From JAFALX01 sp036378495 (lineage in GTDB: Bacteria > Chloroflexota > Dormibacteria > Aeolococcales > Aeolococcaceae), in NCBI GenBank assembly GCA_036378495.1, contig DASUWI010000069.1:1-53079 (forward strand): DNA of 53,079 bases. Reading direction: 5' to 3'. Shown here one piece after another: positions 39,967 through 47,983 of the stretch. Made by a program: the position numbers and the translations under genes. The notes below the pieces were generated by a model. It saw only the letters and a list, made by a program, of their open reading frames with translations. It ran no database searches and was not told the origin of the DNA. Numbering within the stretch: the stretch's first letter is position 1; each line of letters starts with the position of its first letter.

Positions 39967-41183
39967 CAGTCCCGCTCGAGCCGGCGCGCGTGGCCGGTGT
40001 GTGCGCCCCGCTCGGGTTCCGTGCCGGCGCCGCCGCCGCCGATGTCCGCGGTGACAACGACGGGCGTCTGGACATCGCGCTGGTGCGCTCCGATACGCCG
40101 GCCACCGCTGCCGGCGTGTTCACGCGCAACCTGGTGAAGGCTGCTCCGGTGGTGATCTCGCAGCTCACGCTGCGCCGCGGCACTCCGGTCGGCGCCGTGG
40201 TGATCAACTCGGGAAACGCCAACGCGTGCACCGGCGCCCAGGGATTTCGCGACGCGCTGCGCATGTGCGCCACCTCTGCCGAGGTGCTCGATCTCGACCC
40301 CAGCGAGGTGCTCGTGTGCAGCACCGGCGTGATCGGCCGCCCGATGCCCATGGAGCGGGTGAACGCGGGGATCCGCGCCGCCTCCGGCCTCACCGACGCC
40401 ACCGGCGAGGCGGCTGCGCTCGCCATTCTCACGACCGATCGTGTGCCCAAGGTGGCGATGACGTCGGTGGATGTGGACGGCGTGCGCGTCGGCGTCGGGG
40501 GCATGGCCAAGGGCGCGGGGATGATCCATCCAGACCTGGCGACCCTGCTTGCCGTGATCACGACGGATGCCGCCGTGCCCGTGCAGCTGCTGCAGCCGAT
40601 GCTGCGGCGGGTCGCCGACTCGACGTTCAACTGCGTCAGCGTGGACGGTGACACCTCGACGAACGACAGCGTGATCCTTCTTGCCAACGGCGCCGCGGGC
40701 GGAGCGCCGCTGCAGGACGGCGCCGGCCTCGCGGTGCTCGAGAGCGCGCTGTTCGAGGTGTGTGACAGCCTGGCGGAGCAGCTTGTCGCCGACGCCGAGG
40801 GGTCGGAGCGCTACTTCCGGGTCAGCGTAGCCGGCGCCGGGAACGCCGAGCAGGCGCGCCAGGCCGCGCGCGTTGTTGCCGAGAGCCCGCTGGTGAAGGC
40901 CGCCGTGCACGGCGGTGATCCCAACTGGGGCCGCGTCGTCGCGGCGCTCGGTCGCAGCGGCGCAGCGTTCACGCTCGACCGATGCAGCGTCGCCATCGGC
41001 GGCTTCACCGTGTTCGAGCGCGGAGCGCCCGCGCCGATCGACCTGCAGCTGATCGCGGACGCGCTGCGTCAGCGCCGGATCAACATCGACGTCGAGCTGG
41101 GCGCCGGGGACGCGAGCGGCCATGCTTGGGGCTGTGAGCTGACCCCGGAGTACGTGCACATCAACGCGGACTACACGACATGA
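39957..41183 (+). CDS. argJ: Bifunctional ornithine acetyltransferase / N-acetylglutamate synthase
   Basis: 408 aa. It begins AVAVPLEPARVAGVCAP, has GVFTRNLVKAAPV, VVINSGNANACTG and the self-cleavage region KGAGMIHPDLATLLAVITTDA, in which Thr196 is the nucleophile and the Ala-Thr bond is cut. It transfers the acetyl group from N-acetylornithine back to glutamate, so the cycle is the economical type; with this gene present an argE is not needed. GTG start at 39957, overlapping argC by 10 nt; ends with ATGA shared with argB. Confidence 0.95.
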   Translation: MAVAVPLEPARVAGVCAPLGFRAGAAAADVRGDNDGRLDIALVRSDTPATAAGVFTRNLVKAAPVVISQLTLRRGTPVGAVVINSGNANACTGAQGFRDALRMCATSAEVLDLDPSEVLVCSTGVIGRPMPMERVNAGIRAASGLTDATGEAAALAILTTDRVPKVAMTSVDVDGVRVGVGGMAKGAGMIHPDLATLLAVITTDAAVPVQLLQPMLRRVADSTFNCVSVDGDTSTNDSVILLANGAAGGAPLQDGAGLAVLESALFEVCDSLAEQLVADAEGSERYFRVSVAGAGNAEQARQAARVVAESPLVKAAVHGGDPNWGRVVAALGRSGAAFTLDRCSVAIGGFTVFERGAPAPIDLQLIADALRQRRINIDVELGAGDASGHAWGCELTPEYVHINADYTT

Positions 41184-42064
41184 CACAGGCGCAGCTCACC
41201 GAGGACGTCAGCGAGCAGGTGCGAGCACAGGTGCTCATCGAAGCGCTGCCGTACATCCGCAAGTTCAGCGGTCACGTCATGGTGATCAAGCTGGGCGGCT
41301 CGGTGGACGCGGCCGATGCCGACGTCGATGCGGTGCTGCGCGACGTCGTGCTGCTGCGCTTCGTCGGCATGAAGCCCGTGCTGGTGCACGGCGGCGGTGC
41401 CGAGATCACTGAGTGGCAGCAGCGTCTGGGGTTGGAGCCGCGCTTCGTCAACGGGCTGCGCGTCACCGATGCGCCCACGATGGAGATAGTGAAGATGGTG
41501 CTCACCGGCAAGGTGGGCCCCGACATCGTGGCGCGCATCAACCGGCTCGGCGCCGGCGCCATCGGTATGAGCGGCGAGGACGGCCCCACGCTGCTGGTGC
41601 GGCCGCGCCCGCCCGAGGGCGGCGCCGACCTCGGCTACGTCGGCGATGTGGAGACGGTCAACCCCGAGCCGCTGCAGGCGATCCTCGGCCAGGGACGCAT
41701 CCCGGTGATGGCGTCGATCGGCCTCGGCTACGACGGCCAGACGTACAACGTCAACGCGGACAGCGTCGCCGGTGAGCTCGCTGTTGCGCTGAGCGCCACC
41801 AAGCTGATCCTGCTCACCGACGTGGAGGGCGTGCGCGACGGCAGCGGTCAGCTGCGCACCGAGCTCGACGTCGCCGCGGCGCAGCGCCTGGTGGAGGATG
41901 GGATCGTGCGCGGCGGCATGATCCCCAAGGTGCGCGCCGCCTCACGCGCGGTGAGCGCAGGCGCGGACGCGCACATCATCGACGGTCGCGTGCCCCATTC
42001 GCTGTTGCTCGAGCTGTTGACCGAGCGTGGCGTGGGCACGATGTTCTCAGCGGAGACATCGTGA
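41180..42064 (+). CDS. argB: Acetylglutamate kinase
   Basis: 294 aa. VMVIKLGGSVDAADAD (phosphate-binding Gly loop), KPVLVHGGGAEITEW, RFVNGLRVTDAPTMEIV, and ATKLILLTDVEGVR and GMIPKVRAA near the end. It phosphorylates N-acetylglutamate. An N-terminal helical extension (QVRAQVLIEALPYI) is like that of arginine-inhibited hexameric forms, so feedback by arginine is likely. ATGA overlap with argJ, GTGA overlap with argD. Confidence 0.96.
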   Translation: MTQAQLTEDVSEQVRAQVLIEALPYIRKFSGHVMVIKLGGSVDAADADVDAVLRDVVLLRFVGMKPVLVHGGGAEITEWQQRLGLEPRFVNGLRVTDAPTMEIVKMVLTGKVGPDIVARINRLGAGAIGMSGEDGPTLLVRPRPPEGGADLGYVGDVETVNPEPLQAILGQGRIPVMASIGLGYDGQTYNVNADSVAGELAVALSATKLILLTDVEGVRDGSGQLRTELDVAAAQRLVEDGIVRGGMIPKVRAASRAVSAGADAHIIDGRVPHSLLLELLTERGVGTMFSAETS

Positions 42065-43275
42065 TGAGCACATCGCTCGCGTCGCTTGCGACGTACGCGG
42101 AGCGCGCGTCGCGCGTGCTCATGGACACGTATGCGCGGCAGCCGGTCGCGTTCGTCAACGGCACCGGGGCTCGCGTGACCGATAGCGATGGCCGCGAGTA
42201 CATCGACCTGGTGGCCGGAATCGCGGTCAACGTGCTGGGACATGCCCATCCGGCGGTGCAGCGCGCCGTCGCCGAGCAAGCGCAGCGGCTGGTGCATACG
42301 AGCAACCTGTACTACACCGAGCCGCAGCTCGAGCTCGCCGAGCTGCTCGTCGAGTCCGCCTACCCGTCGCGCGTGTTCCTCTGCAACAGCGGCACCGAGG
42401 CCGTCGAGGGCGCCATCAAGCTGGCGCGCAAGTGGGGCCGCGAGCAGCGCGGCGGCGCCACCGGCGTCGTCTGCGCGCGCGGCGCATTTCATGGGCGCAC
42501 GCTGGGCGCGCTGGCCGCCACCGCCAACCAGCGCTACCGCCAGCCGTTCGAGCCGCTGCCGCGCGGGTTCGTGCACGTCACGTACAACGACCCGGCGGCG
42601 ATCGAGTCGGCGATCGACTCGAGCACGTGCGCAGTGCTGCTCGAGCCCATCGAGGGCGAGAGCGGCGTCCATCCCCTCGATACCGGCGTGCTCACGGAGA
42701 TCCGCCGCATCTGCGACGAGCGCGACGTGCTGCTCATCCTCGACGAGGTGCAGACCGGCATGGGACGCACCGGCGACTGGTGGGCACACCAGCGCGAGGG
42801 TGCGGTGCCGGACGTGATGACGGTGGCCAAGGGGCTCGGCGGCGGCGTACCCATCGGCGCGGTGCTCGCTGCGCCGCGCGCCGACGTGTTCACCCCCGGC
42901 GACCATGGATCGACGTTCGGCGGCAATCCCCTCGCCTGCGCCGCCGGTGCCGCTGTGATGCGCACCATCGCCGCCGACGGCCTCGTCGAGAACGCGGAGC
43001 ACGTGGGCGACTACCTCAGTGAGTGCGTGCTCGCGCTGGCGCCGTCGGCACCGATCGAGCGCGTGCGCGGCCGCGGTCTCATGCTCGGGGTGGCGCTGAG
43101 CCGGGACATCGCGCCGCGCGTCGCCGCGGCGGCACTGCATCACGGCGTCATCGTCAACGCGGTCGGCCAGAAGACCCTGCGGCTGGTGCCGCCGCTGGTG
43201 CTGACCCGAGACGACGTCGACCTCGCCGTAGGCGGGCTCGAGGCCGCGTTCGACGACGTGAGCCGGGATGCGTGA
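42061..43275 (+). CDS. argD: Acetylornithine aminotransferase
   Basis: 404 aa. PLP-fold motifs include VTDSDGREYIDLVAGIAVN, FLCNSGTEAVEGAIKLARK, ICDERDVLLILDEVQTGMGRTG and VMTVAKGLGGGVPIGAV, where Lys257 binds PLP. It converts N-acetylglutamate semialdehyde to N-acetylornithine with glutamate as donor. GTG at 42061 (or ATG at 42064) starts it, overlapping argB by 4 nt; it overlaps argR by 8 nt. argF is expected next but is absent. Confidence 0.96.
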   Translation: MMSTSLASLATYAERASRVLMDTYARQPVAFVNGTGARVTDSDGREYIDLVAGIAVNVLGHAHPAVQRAVAEQAQRLVHTSNLYYTEPQLELAELLVESAYPSRVFLCNSGTEAVEGAIKLARKWGREQRGGATGVVCARGAFHGRTLGALAATANQRYRQPFEPLPRGFVHVTYNDPAAIESAIDSSTCAVLLEPIEGESGVHPLDTGVLTEIRRICDERDVLLILDEVQTGMGRTGDWWAHQREGAVPDVMTVAKGLGGGVPIGAVLAAPRADVFTPGDHGSTFGGNPLACAAGAAVMRTIAADGLVENAEHVGDYLSECVLALAPSAPIERVRGRGLMLGVALSRDIAPRVAAAALHHGVIVNAVGQKTLRLVPPLVLTRDDVDLAVGGLEAAFDDVSRDA

Positions 43276-43771
43276 CGTGGCCACCGCGGCGCGGTCGCCC
43301 AACGGTCCCAGCAAGAGCGAGCGGCACCGCATGATCATCGAGCTGGTGCGCACCCGCACCCTGCGAACGCAGGAGGAGCTGGTGGACGCGCTGCGTGAGC
43401 GCAGCCTCGACGTCACCCAGGCCACCGTCAGCCGCGACATCCGCGAGCTCGGCCTGGTGCGCGTGCACGACTCCGACGGCGCGCGCTACATGCTCGCCGT
43501 TGCCGAGCTCGACGCCGACGCCGCCAGCGAGCGGCTGCGCACCGTGCTGCGCGAGCACGTGCGCTCGGTGGAGTTCATCGACCTGCTGGGCGTGATGCAC
43601 ACACTGCCGGGATGCGCGATGGTGGTCGGGGCAGCGCTCGACGGCGCGCGCTTCGAGGAGATCGCCGGGACGGTTGCCGGCGACGACACCATTCTCATCG
43701 TCACCCGCTCGCGGCCGGCGGCGCACCGGCTCAGCCTCCGCCTGCGCGACATGTCGGGGCGCGAGGAATGA
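43268..43771 (+). CDS. argR: Arginine repressor
   Basis: 167 aa. Residues about 15-80 are a winged helix (SKSERHRMIIELV, RTQEELVDALRER, TQATVSRDIRELGLVRV, the recognition helix with SRD). The C-terminal part (VEFIDLLGVMHTLPGCAMVVGAALD, ETIAGTVAGDDTILIVTRS key words) is the arginine-binding hexamer core; the GDDTI loop carries the ligand-binding Asp pair. It binds ARG boxes, most likely that at 38905. Overlaps argD by 8 nt and argG by ATGA. Confidence 0.95.
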   Translation: MRDVATAARSPNGPSKSERHRMIIELVRTRTLRTQEELVDALRERSLDVTQATVSRDIRELGLVRVHDSDGARYMLAVAELDADAASERLRTVLREHVRSVEFIDLLGVMHTLPGCAMVVGAALDGARFEEIAGTVAGDDTILIVTRSRPAAHRLSLRLRDMSGREE

Positions 43772-45015
43772 CCGAGCGGTGCGTGCTCGCGTACTCCGGC
43801 GGCCTCGACACGTCGGTGGCGATCCGCTGGCTCATCGAGGAGCTGGGCTACGAGGTGGTGACGCTCACCGCGGACCTGGGCGAGAGCCCCGACATCGACT
43901 CGGTGGCGCAGCGTGCGCTGCGCACCGGGGCGGTGGCGGCGCACACCGTCGACGCGCGCCGCATCCTGGTGGAGGAGTTCTGCTTTCCCACGCTGCAGGC
44001 GGGTGCGCTGTACGAGGGCGTGTACCCACTGGCCACGGCGCTGGCGCGGCCGCTCATCGCGAAGCTGCTGGTCGATGTGGCGCACGACGAGGGTGCGAGC
44101 GCAGTTGCGCACGGGTGCACCGGCAAGGGCAACGACCAGGTGCGGTTCGACGTCGCCGTCGGGGCGCTGGCACCGGAGCTGCGCGTGGTGGCGCCGGTGC
44201 GTGACTGGGACATGGGGCGGCCGCAGGAGATCGAGTACGCCGCGGCGCACGGCATCGACGTGCCGGTGACCAAGGCGTCGCCGTACTCCGTCGACGCGAA
44301 CCTCTGGGGCCGCAGCATCGAGTCCGGTCTGCTCGAGGATCCGTGGGTGGCACCGCCGGCTGACGTGTTCGCCTGGACGGCGGCGCCGGACAACACTCTG
44401 GCGGCGCACGACCTGGTGATCGCATTCGAGTGCGGCGTGCCGGTGTCACTGGACGGCGAGCGGCTCAGCGCCGAGCAGCTGGTGACGCGGATGAACACGA
44501 TCGCGGGCGGCGCCGGCGTCGGTCGTATCGACCACGTGGAGAACCGCCTGGTGGGCATCAAGTCGCGCGAGATATACGAGGCGCCCGCCGCGCTGGCCCT
44601 GTACCAGGCGCACGCCGCGCTCGAATCGCTGACGCTGCCGCGCGATGTGGCCCAGTTCAAGCGTGTCGTCGGCGAGGAGTGGGCGCGGCTGGTGTACGAC
44701 GGGCTCTGGTTCGGCGCCCTGCGCTCCGCGCTTGGGGCGTTCGTCGAGAGCACGCAGCAGCACGTGACCGGCGAGGTGCGCCTGCATCTGGAGCACGGAG
44801 CGGCGCACGTGACCGGACGGCGCGCGCCCGGGTCGCTGTACCAGCCCGCGCTGGCCACGTACGACCGCACCTACGACACCTTCGACCACTCCGCGGCGCG
44901 CGGGTTCATCGAGCTCTTCGGGCTGCCGCTGCGCACGCAGACACGCACGCAGGGCGCTCTGGAGGACAGCGAGCCGCTGCGCGTGGAGCGGCGCGTGCAT
45001 CGCGCTCCGGCGTGA
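43768..45015 (+). CDS. argG: Argininosuccinate synthase
   Basis: 415 aa. It begins CVLAYSGGLDTSVAIRWL (the ATP pyrophosphatase P-loop), has GCTGKGNDQVRFDVA, PVRDWDMGRPQEIEYA, PYSVDANLWGRSIE and VENRLVGIKSREIYEAP. All substrate-binding motifs are there. It joins citrulline and aspartate with ATP. The ATG at 43768 overlaps the argR stop as ATGA; the stop overlaps the argH GTG as GTGA. Confidence 0.96.
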   Translation: MTERCVLAYSGGLDTSVAIRWLIEELGYEVVTLTADLGESPDIDSVAQRALRTGAVAAHTVDARRILVEEFCFPTLQAGALYEGVYPLATALARPLIAKLLVDVAHDEGASAVAHGCTGKGNDQVRFDVAVGALAPELRVVAPVRDWDMGRPQEIEYAAAHGIDVPVTKASPYSVDANLWGRSIESGLLEDPWVAPPADVFAWTAAPDNTLAAHDLVIAFECGVPVSLDGERLSAEQLVTRMNTIAGGAGVGRIDHVENRLVGIKSREIYEAPAALALYQAHAALESLTLPRDVAQFKRVVGEEWARLVYDGLWFGALRSALGAFVESTQQHVTGEVRLHLEHGAAHVTGRRAPGSLYQPALATYDRTYDTFDHSAARGFIELFGLPLRTQTRTQGALEDSEPLRVERRVHRAPA

Positions 45016-46427
45016 GCGACACGCCCGCCAAGCTCTGGCAGGGGCGCCTCGGCGGCGCCACCGCGGAGTCCGTCGAGCGCTACACGTCGTCGATCGCTGT
45101 CGACCAGCGCCTGCACGCCGAGGACGTGGCGCAGTCGCTGGCGCATGTGCGCATGCTCCGCCTGGTCGGGCTGATCGACGATGCGCAGCTGCACGCGGTC
45201 GCGGATGGGCTTCGCCGTGTCGGCGGCGAGCTCGAGTCCCGACGCTTCGCGTTCACCGCGGCGGACGAGGACCTGCACAGCGCGGTGGAGCGCCGGCTGC
45301 ACGAGTTGGCCGGCCCGGTGGCCGGTGTGCTGCAGACCGGCCGCAGCCGCAACGACCAGGTGGCCACGGACCTGCGCATGTTCGTCAAGCGGGCTTGTAT
45401 CGACCTCGCGCGCGCGGCGCTCACGCTGCAGGGCGCCCTGCTTCAGCAGGCGGGCGAGCATCGCGATGCGGTGATGCCCGCGTACACGCACCTGCAGCGC
45501 GCGCAGCCGGTCACGGTCGCACACCACCTGCTCGCGTACGTCGAGATGCTGGCGCGCGACGTCGAGCGCTTCCTCGACGCGCGCCGCCGCAGCGACGTGC
45601 TGCCGCTCGGCAGCGGCGCGGTCGCCGGCTCGACGCTGCCCCTGGACCGCGACGCGGTGGCCGCGGATCTCGGCTTCGCCGCCGTCTCAGCGAACAGCAT
45701 CGACTCCGTCTCCGACCGCGACTTCGCCGTCGAGATCACGGCTGCGTGCGCGCTCGCCATGACGCACTGCTCGCGGCTGGGCGAGGAGATCGTGCTCTGG
45801 ATGTCGCGCGAGTTCGGGTTCGCCACCCTGCCCGACACGCACGCCACCGGGTCCTCACTCATGCCGCAGAAGAAGAACCCCGATGTCGCGGAGCTCGCCC
45901 GCGGCCGCAGCGCGCGGGTGATCGCGGACACCGTCACGCTGCTCACCCTGCTCAAGGGCCTGCCACTCTCGTACAACCGCGACCTGCAGGAGGACAAGGC
46001 GGCGCTCTTCGACGCCGTCGACACCACCGTCACCACGCTGACGGTGCTCGCCGACGTCGTCTCCGTGCTGCGCTTCGATACCGCCGCGCTGCGCCGGGCC
46101 GCGTCCGATCCAGCGGTGCTTGCGACCGACGCCGCCGAGTACCTCGTGCGACGCGGCGTGGCGTTCCGGGAAGCGCACGAGATCGTCGGGGCACTGGTGC
46201 GGCGCACCGAGGCCGAGGCACGGAGCCTCGCCGGCCTCACCCTCAGCGAGTGGCGCGAGGCTTCCCCCGCATTCGAGCCGGACATCCTCGGTCTCTTCGA
46301 TGTGGAGACGGCCACGCAGCGACGAGCCACGGCGGGCGGGCCGGCGCCGGCCTCTGTGCAGCGCCAGATCGAGGCGGCGCAGGCGCGCGCCGACCGTGTC
46401 AGCGCGGCCCTGTCCGCGCTGCGCTAG
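45012..46427 (+). CDS. argH: Argininosuccinate lyase
   Basis: 471 aa. LWQGRLGGATAESVERYTSS at the start, then AVERRLHELAG, LQTGRSRNDQVATDLRMFVK, YTHLQRAQPVTVAHHLLAY, and GSSLMPQKKNPDVAELARG with the catalytic Ser loop, all typical of the fumarase/aspartase superfamily. It releases arginine and fumarate. Last gene of the arginine operon; the GTG at 45012 overlaps argG by 4 nt. The next gene begins 16 nt later and may be in the same transcript. Confidence 0.96.
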   Translation: MSDTPAKLWQGRLGGATAESVERYTSSIAVDQRLHAEDVAQSLAHVRMLRLVGLIDDAQLHAVADGLRRVGGELESRRFAFTAADEDLHSAVERRLHELAGPVAGVLQTGRSRNDQVATDLRMFVKRACIDLARAALTLQGALLQQAGEHRDAVMPAYTHLQRAQPVTVAHHLLAYVEMLARDVERFLDARRRSDVLPLGSGAVAGSTLPLDRDAVAADLGFAAVSANSIDSVSDRDFAVEITAACALAMTHCSRLGEEIVLWMSREFGFATLPDTHATGSSLMPQKKNPDVAELARGRSARVIADTVTLLTLLKGLPLSYNRDLQEDKAALFDAVDTTVTTLTVLADVVSVLRFDTAALRRAASDPAVLATDAAEYLVRRGVAFREAHEIVGALVRRTEAEARSLAGLTLSEWREASPAFEPDILGLFDVETATQRRATAGGPAPASVQRQIEAAQARADRVSAALSALR

Positions 46428-46443
46428 CGTTGGAGCGTCGAGC

Positions 46444-47187
46444 ATGAGCAGCACCGCATCCGTCTCGGCCGCCCCGCGCGCCATCAGCCGCGCGGAGGCA
46501 CCGCGCCTGCTCGGCGCGGAGTACGGGCGGTTCGTCGCGGCACTCGACCTCCTGAACGACGCCGACTGGAGCCTGCCCACCGACTGCACACGCTGGGACG
46601 TGCGTACGGTGACGTCGCATGTCGTGAGCTGGGCGGAGACGGCGACCGTGCCGGGGCTCGTGCGCGCCAGCGTGCGTGGCCGGATCATGGCCATGCGGCA
46701 GCGCGAGCCCGGCCTCGACGGCATGAACGCGCTCCTGGTGCGCGAGCGGGCGGGCATGTCCGGTCCAGCGCTGCGCGAGCGGCTGCGGCGCGTGGTGGCT
46801 CGCAGCGTTGCGAAGCGCGCCGCTCTCTTCGCACCGATGCGTGCGTTCCCCGTGGGACTCCCCGAGGAACGCGTCAGCCTCGGCTACGTCAACGACCACA
46901 TCTACACGCGCGACACGTGGATCCATCGCGTCGACATCTGCCGCGCCACCGGGCACGAGATGCAGCTGACGCCCGAGCACGACGGGCGCATCGTCGCGGA
47001 CATCGTCGCGCACTGGGCACGGCGCCACGGCAGGCCGTTCGAGCTTGTGCTCGAGGGCGCGGCCGGCGGCGCCTTCTCCGCGGGAATGGGCGGTGAGCCG
47101 CACCGGCTCGACGCGGTCGAGTTCTGCCGCATCGTCTCCGGGCGGGCGAGCGGTTCTGGGCTGCTGGCCACGCGGGTGCCCTTCTGA
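46444..47187 (+). CDS. Maleylpyruvate-isomerase-type mycothiol-dependent protein
   Basis: 247 aa. It has LLGAEYGRFVAALDLLNDADWSLPTDCTRWDVRTVTSHVVSWAE (key words DCTRWDVRTVTSHV), the DinB-like four-helix bundle with a histidine, and further histidines in YVNDHIYTRDTWIHRVDICRATG, the metal site of this family. Such proteins use mycothiol as a thiol cofactor in actinobacteria. The particular reaction is not known. ATG at 46444 with GGAG upstream. Confidence 0.85.
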   Translation: MSSTASVSAAPRAISRAEAPRLLGAEYGRFVAALDLLNDADWSLPTDCTRWDVRTVTSHVVSWAETATVPGLVRASVRGRIMAMRQREPGLDGMNALLVRERAGMSGPALRERLRRVVARSVAKRAALFAPMRAFPVGLPEERVSLGYVNDHIYTRDTWIHRVDICRATGHEMQLTPEHDGRIVADIVAHWARRHGRPFELVLEGAAGGAFSAGMGGEPHRLDAVEFCRIVSGRASGSGLLATRVPF

Positions 47188-47209
47188 TCGCAACCCGGAG
47201 CCGCACACC

Positions 47210-47983
47210 ATGAATGAGCGCCCGGTGCTCGTCGTCGGCGACGTGCAGGGCGACGTCGAACGCTTGCAGGAGGCGCTGCAACCCTACCCCGAGGACGAGG
47301 TGGACACCGTGTTCCTCGGCGACTTCTTCCAGGGTGGGCAGCCCGGTGCCGGTGGTGGTGCCGCCGCGGCACGCGTGGCGCGCGCCCGGCACAACAGCAT
47401 CTCGGTGCTGGGCAACCACGATCTGTTCCTGCTCGTGGTGCTGGAACGCGCGCGCGGTGTGAGCGCCGCCGTGGAGTGGCAGACGCGCAGCGGCGTCAGC
47501 GTGGAGGAGCTCTGGCTCAACCGCCGCGGCGACTGGGCCGATCTGCGCGCCGTCGCCGACGACCCGGGCTTGGAGGCGTGGCTGCGCAGCCTGCCGCTGA
47601 TGCTGCTGCTCGATGACGGCACCCTGGCGCAGCACACCGACGACGACCGCTACGCAGAGCTGGGCGCGAGCGTCACAGAGGTCAACGGGCGCACGCGCGA
47701 GCTGCTCGACGTCCCCGGAGGGGTGATGCAGGTGCTGCGCTATACCATCGGCCGGCACGCGTTCGACGACGCCGGCCGGCTCGATCGCTACCTGCGGCGC
47801 TTCGGTGCGCGGCGGCTGGTGCACGGGCACACGCCGCATCACGCCGACCGGCCGCTGGCGTCACACGGAGGCCGCGTCCTCAGCTATGACGGGCGTTTCT
47901 CGCGATTCTGGTCGCGGGACCCCGATGACGCCTCCGGCCCCATGGGTGCGACCGTCGCGCTGCTGCCACCACTGGACGTCTGA
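47210..47983 (+). CDS. Metallophosphoesterase
   Basis: 257 aa. Motifs GDVQGDVERLQ, FLGDFFQGG, VLGNHDLFLLV and VHGHTPHHAD form the dinuclear metal centre of calcineurin-like phosphoesterases; all are intact. In the second motif a Phe replaces the usual Asp-Arg pair, so the substrate pocket may differ. ATG at 47210 with CCGGAG upstream. Its last 123 nt overlap the convergent GGDEF-EAL gene on the other strand. Its substrate (protein phosphate, Ap4A or nucleotide) is unknown. Confidence 0.88.
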   Translation: MNERPVLVVGDVQGDVERLQEALQPYPEDEVDTVFLGDFFQGGQPGAGGGAAAARVARARHNSISVLGNHDLFLLVVLERARGVSAAVEWQTRSGVSVEELWLNRRGDWADLRAVADDPGLEAWLRSLPLMLLLDDGTLAQHTDDDRYAELGASVTEVNGRTRELLDVPGGVMQVLRYTIGRHAFDDAGRLDRYLRRFGARRLVHGHTPHHADRPLASHGGRVLSYDGRFSRFWSRDPDDASGPMGATVALLPPLDV

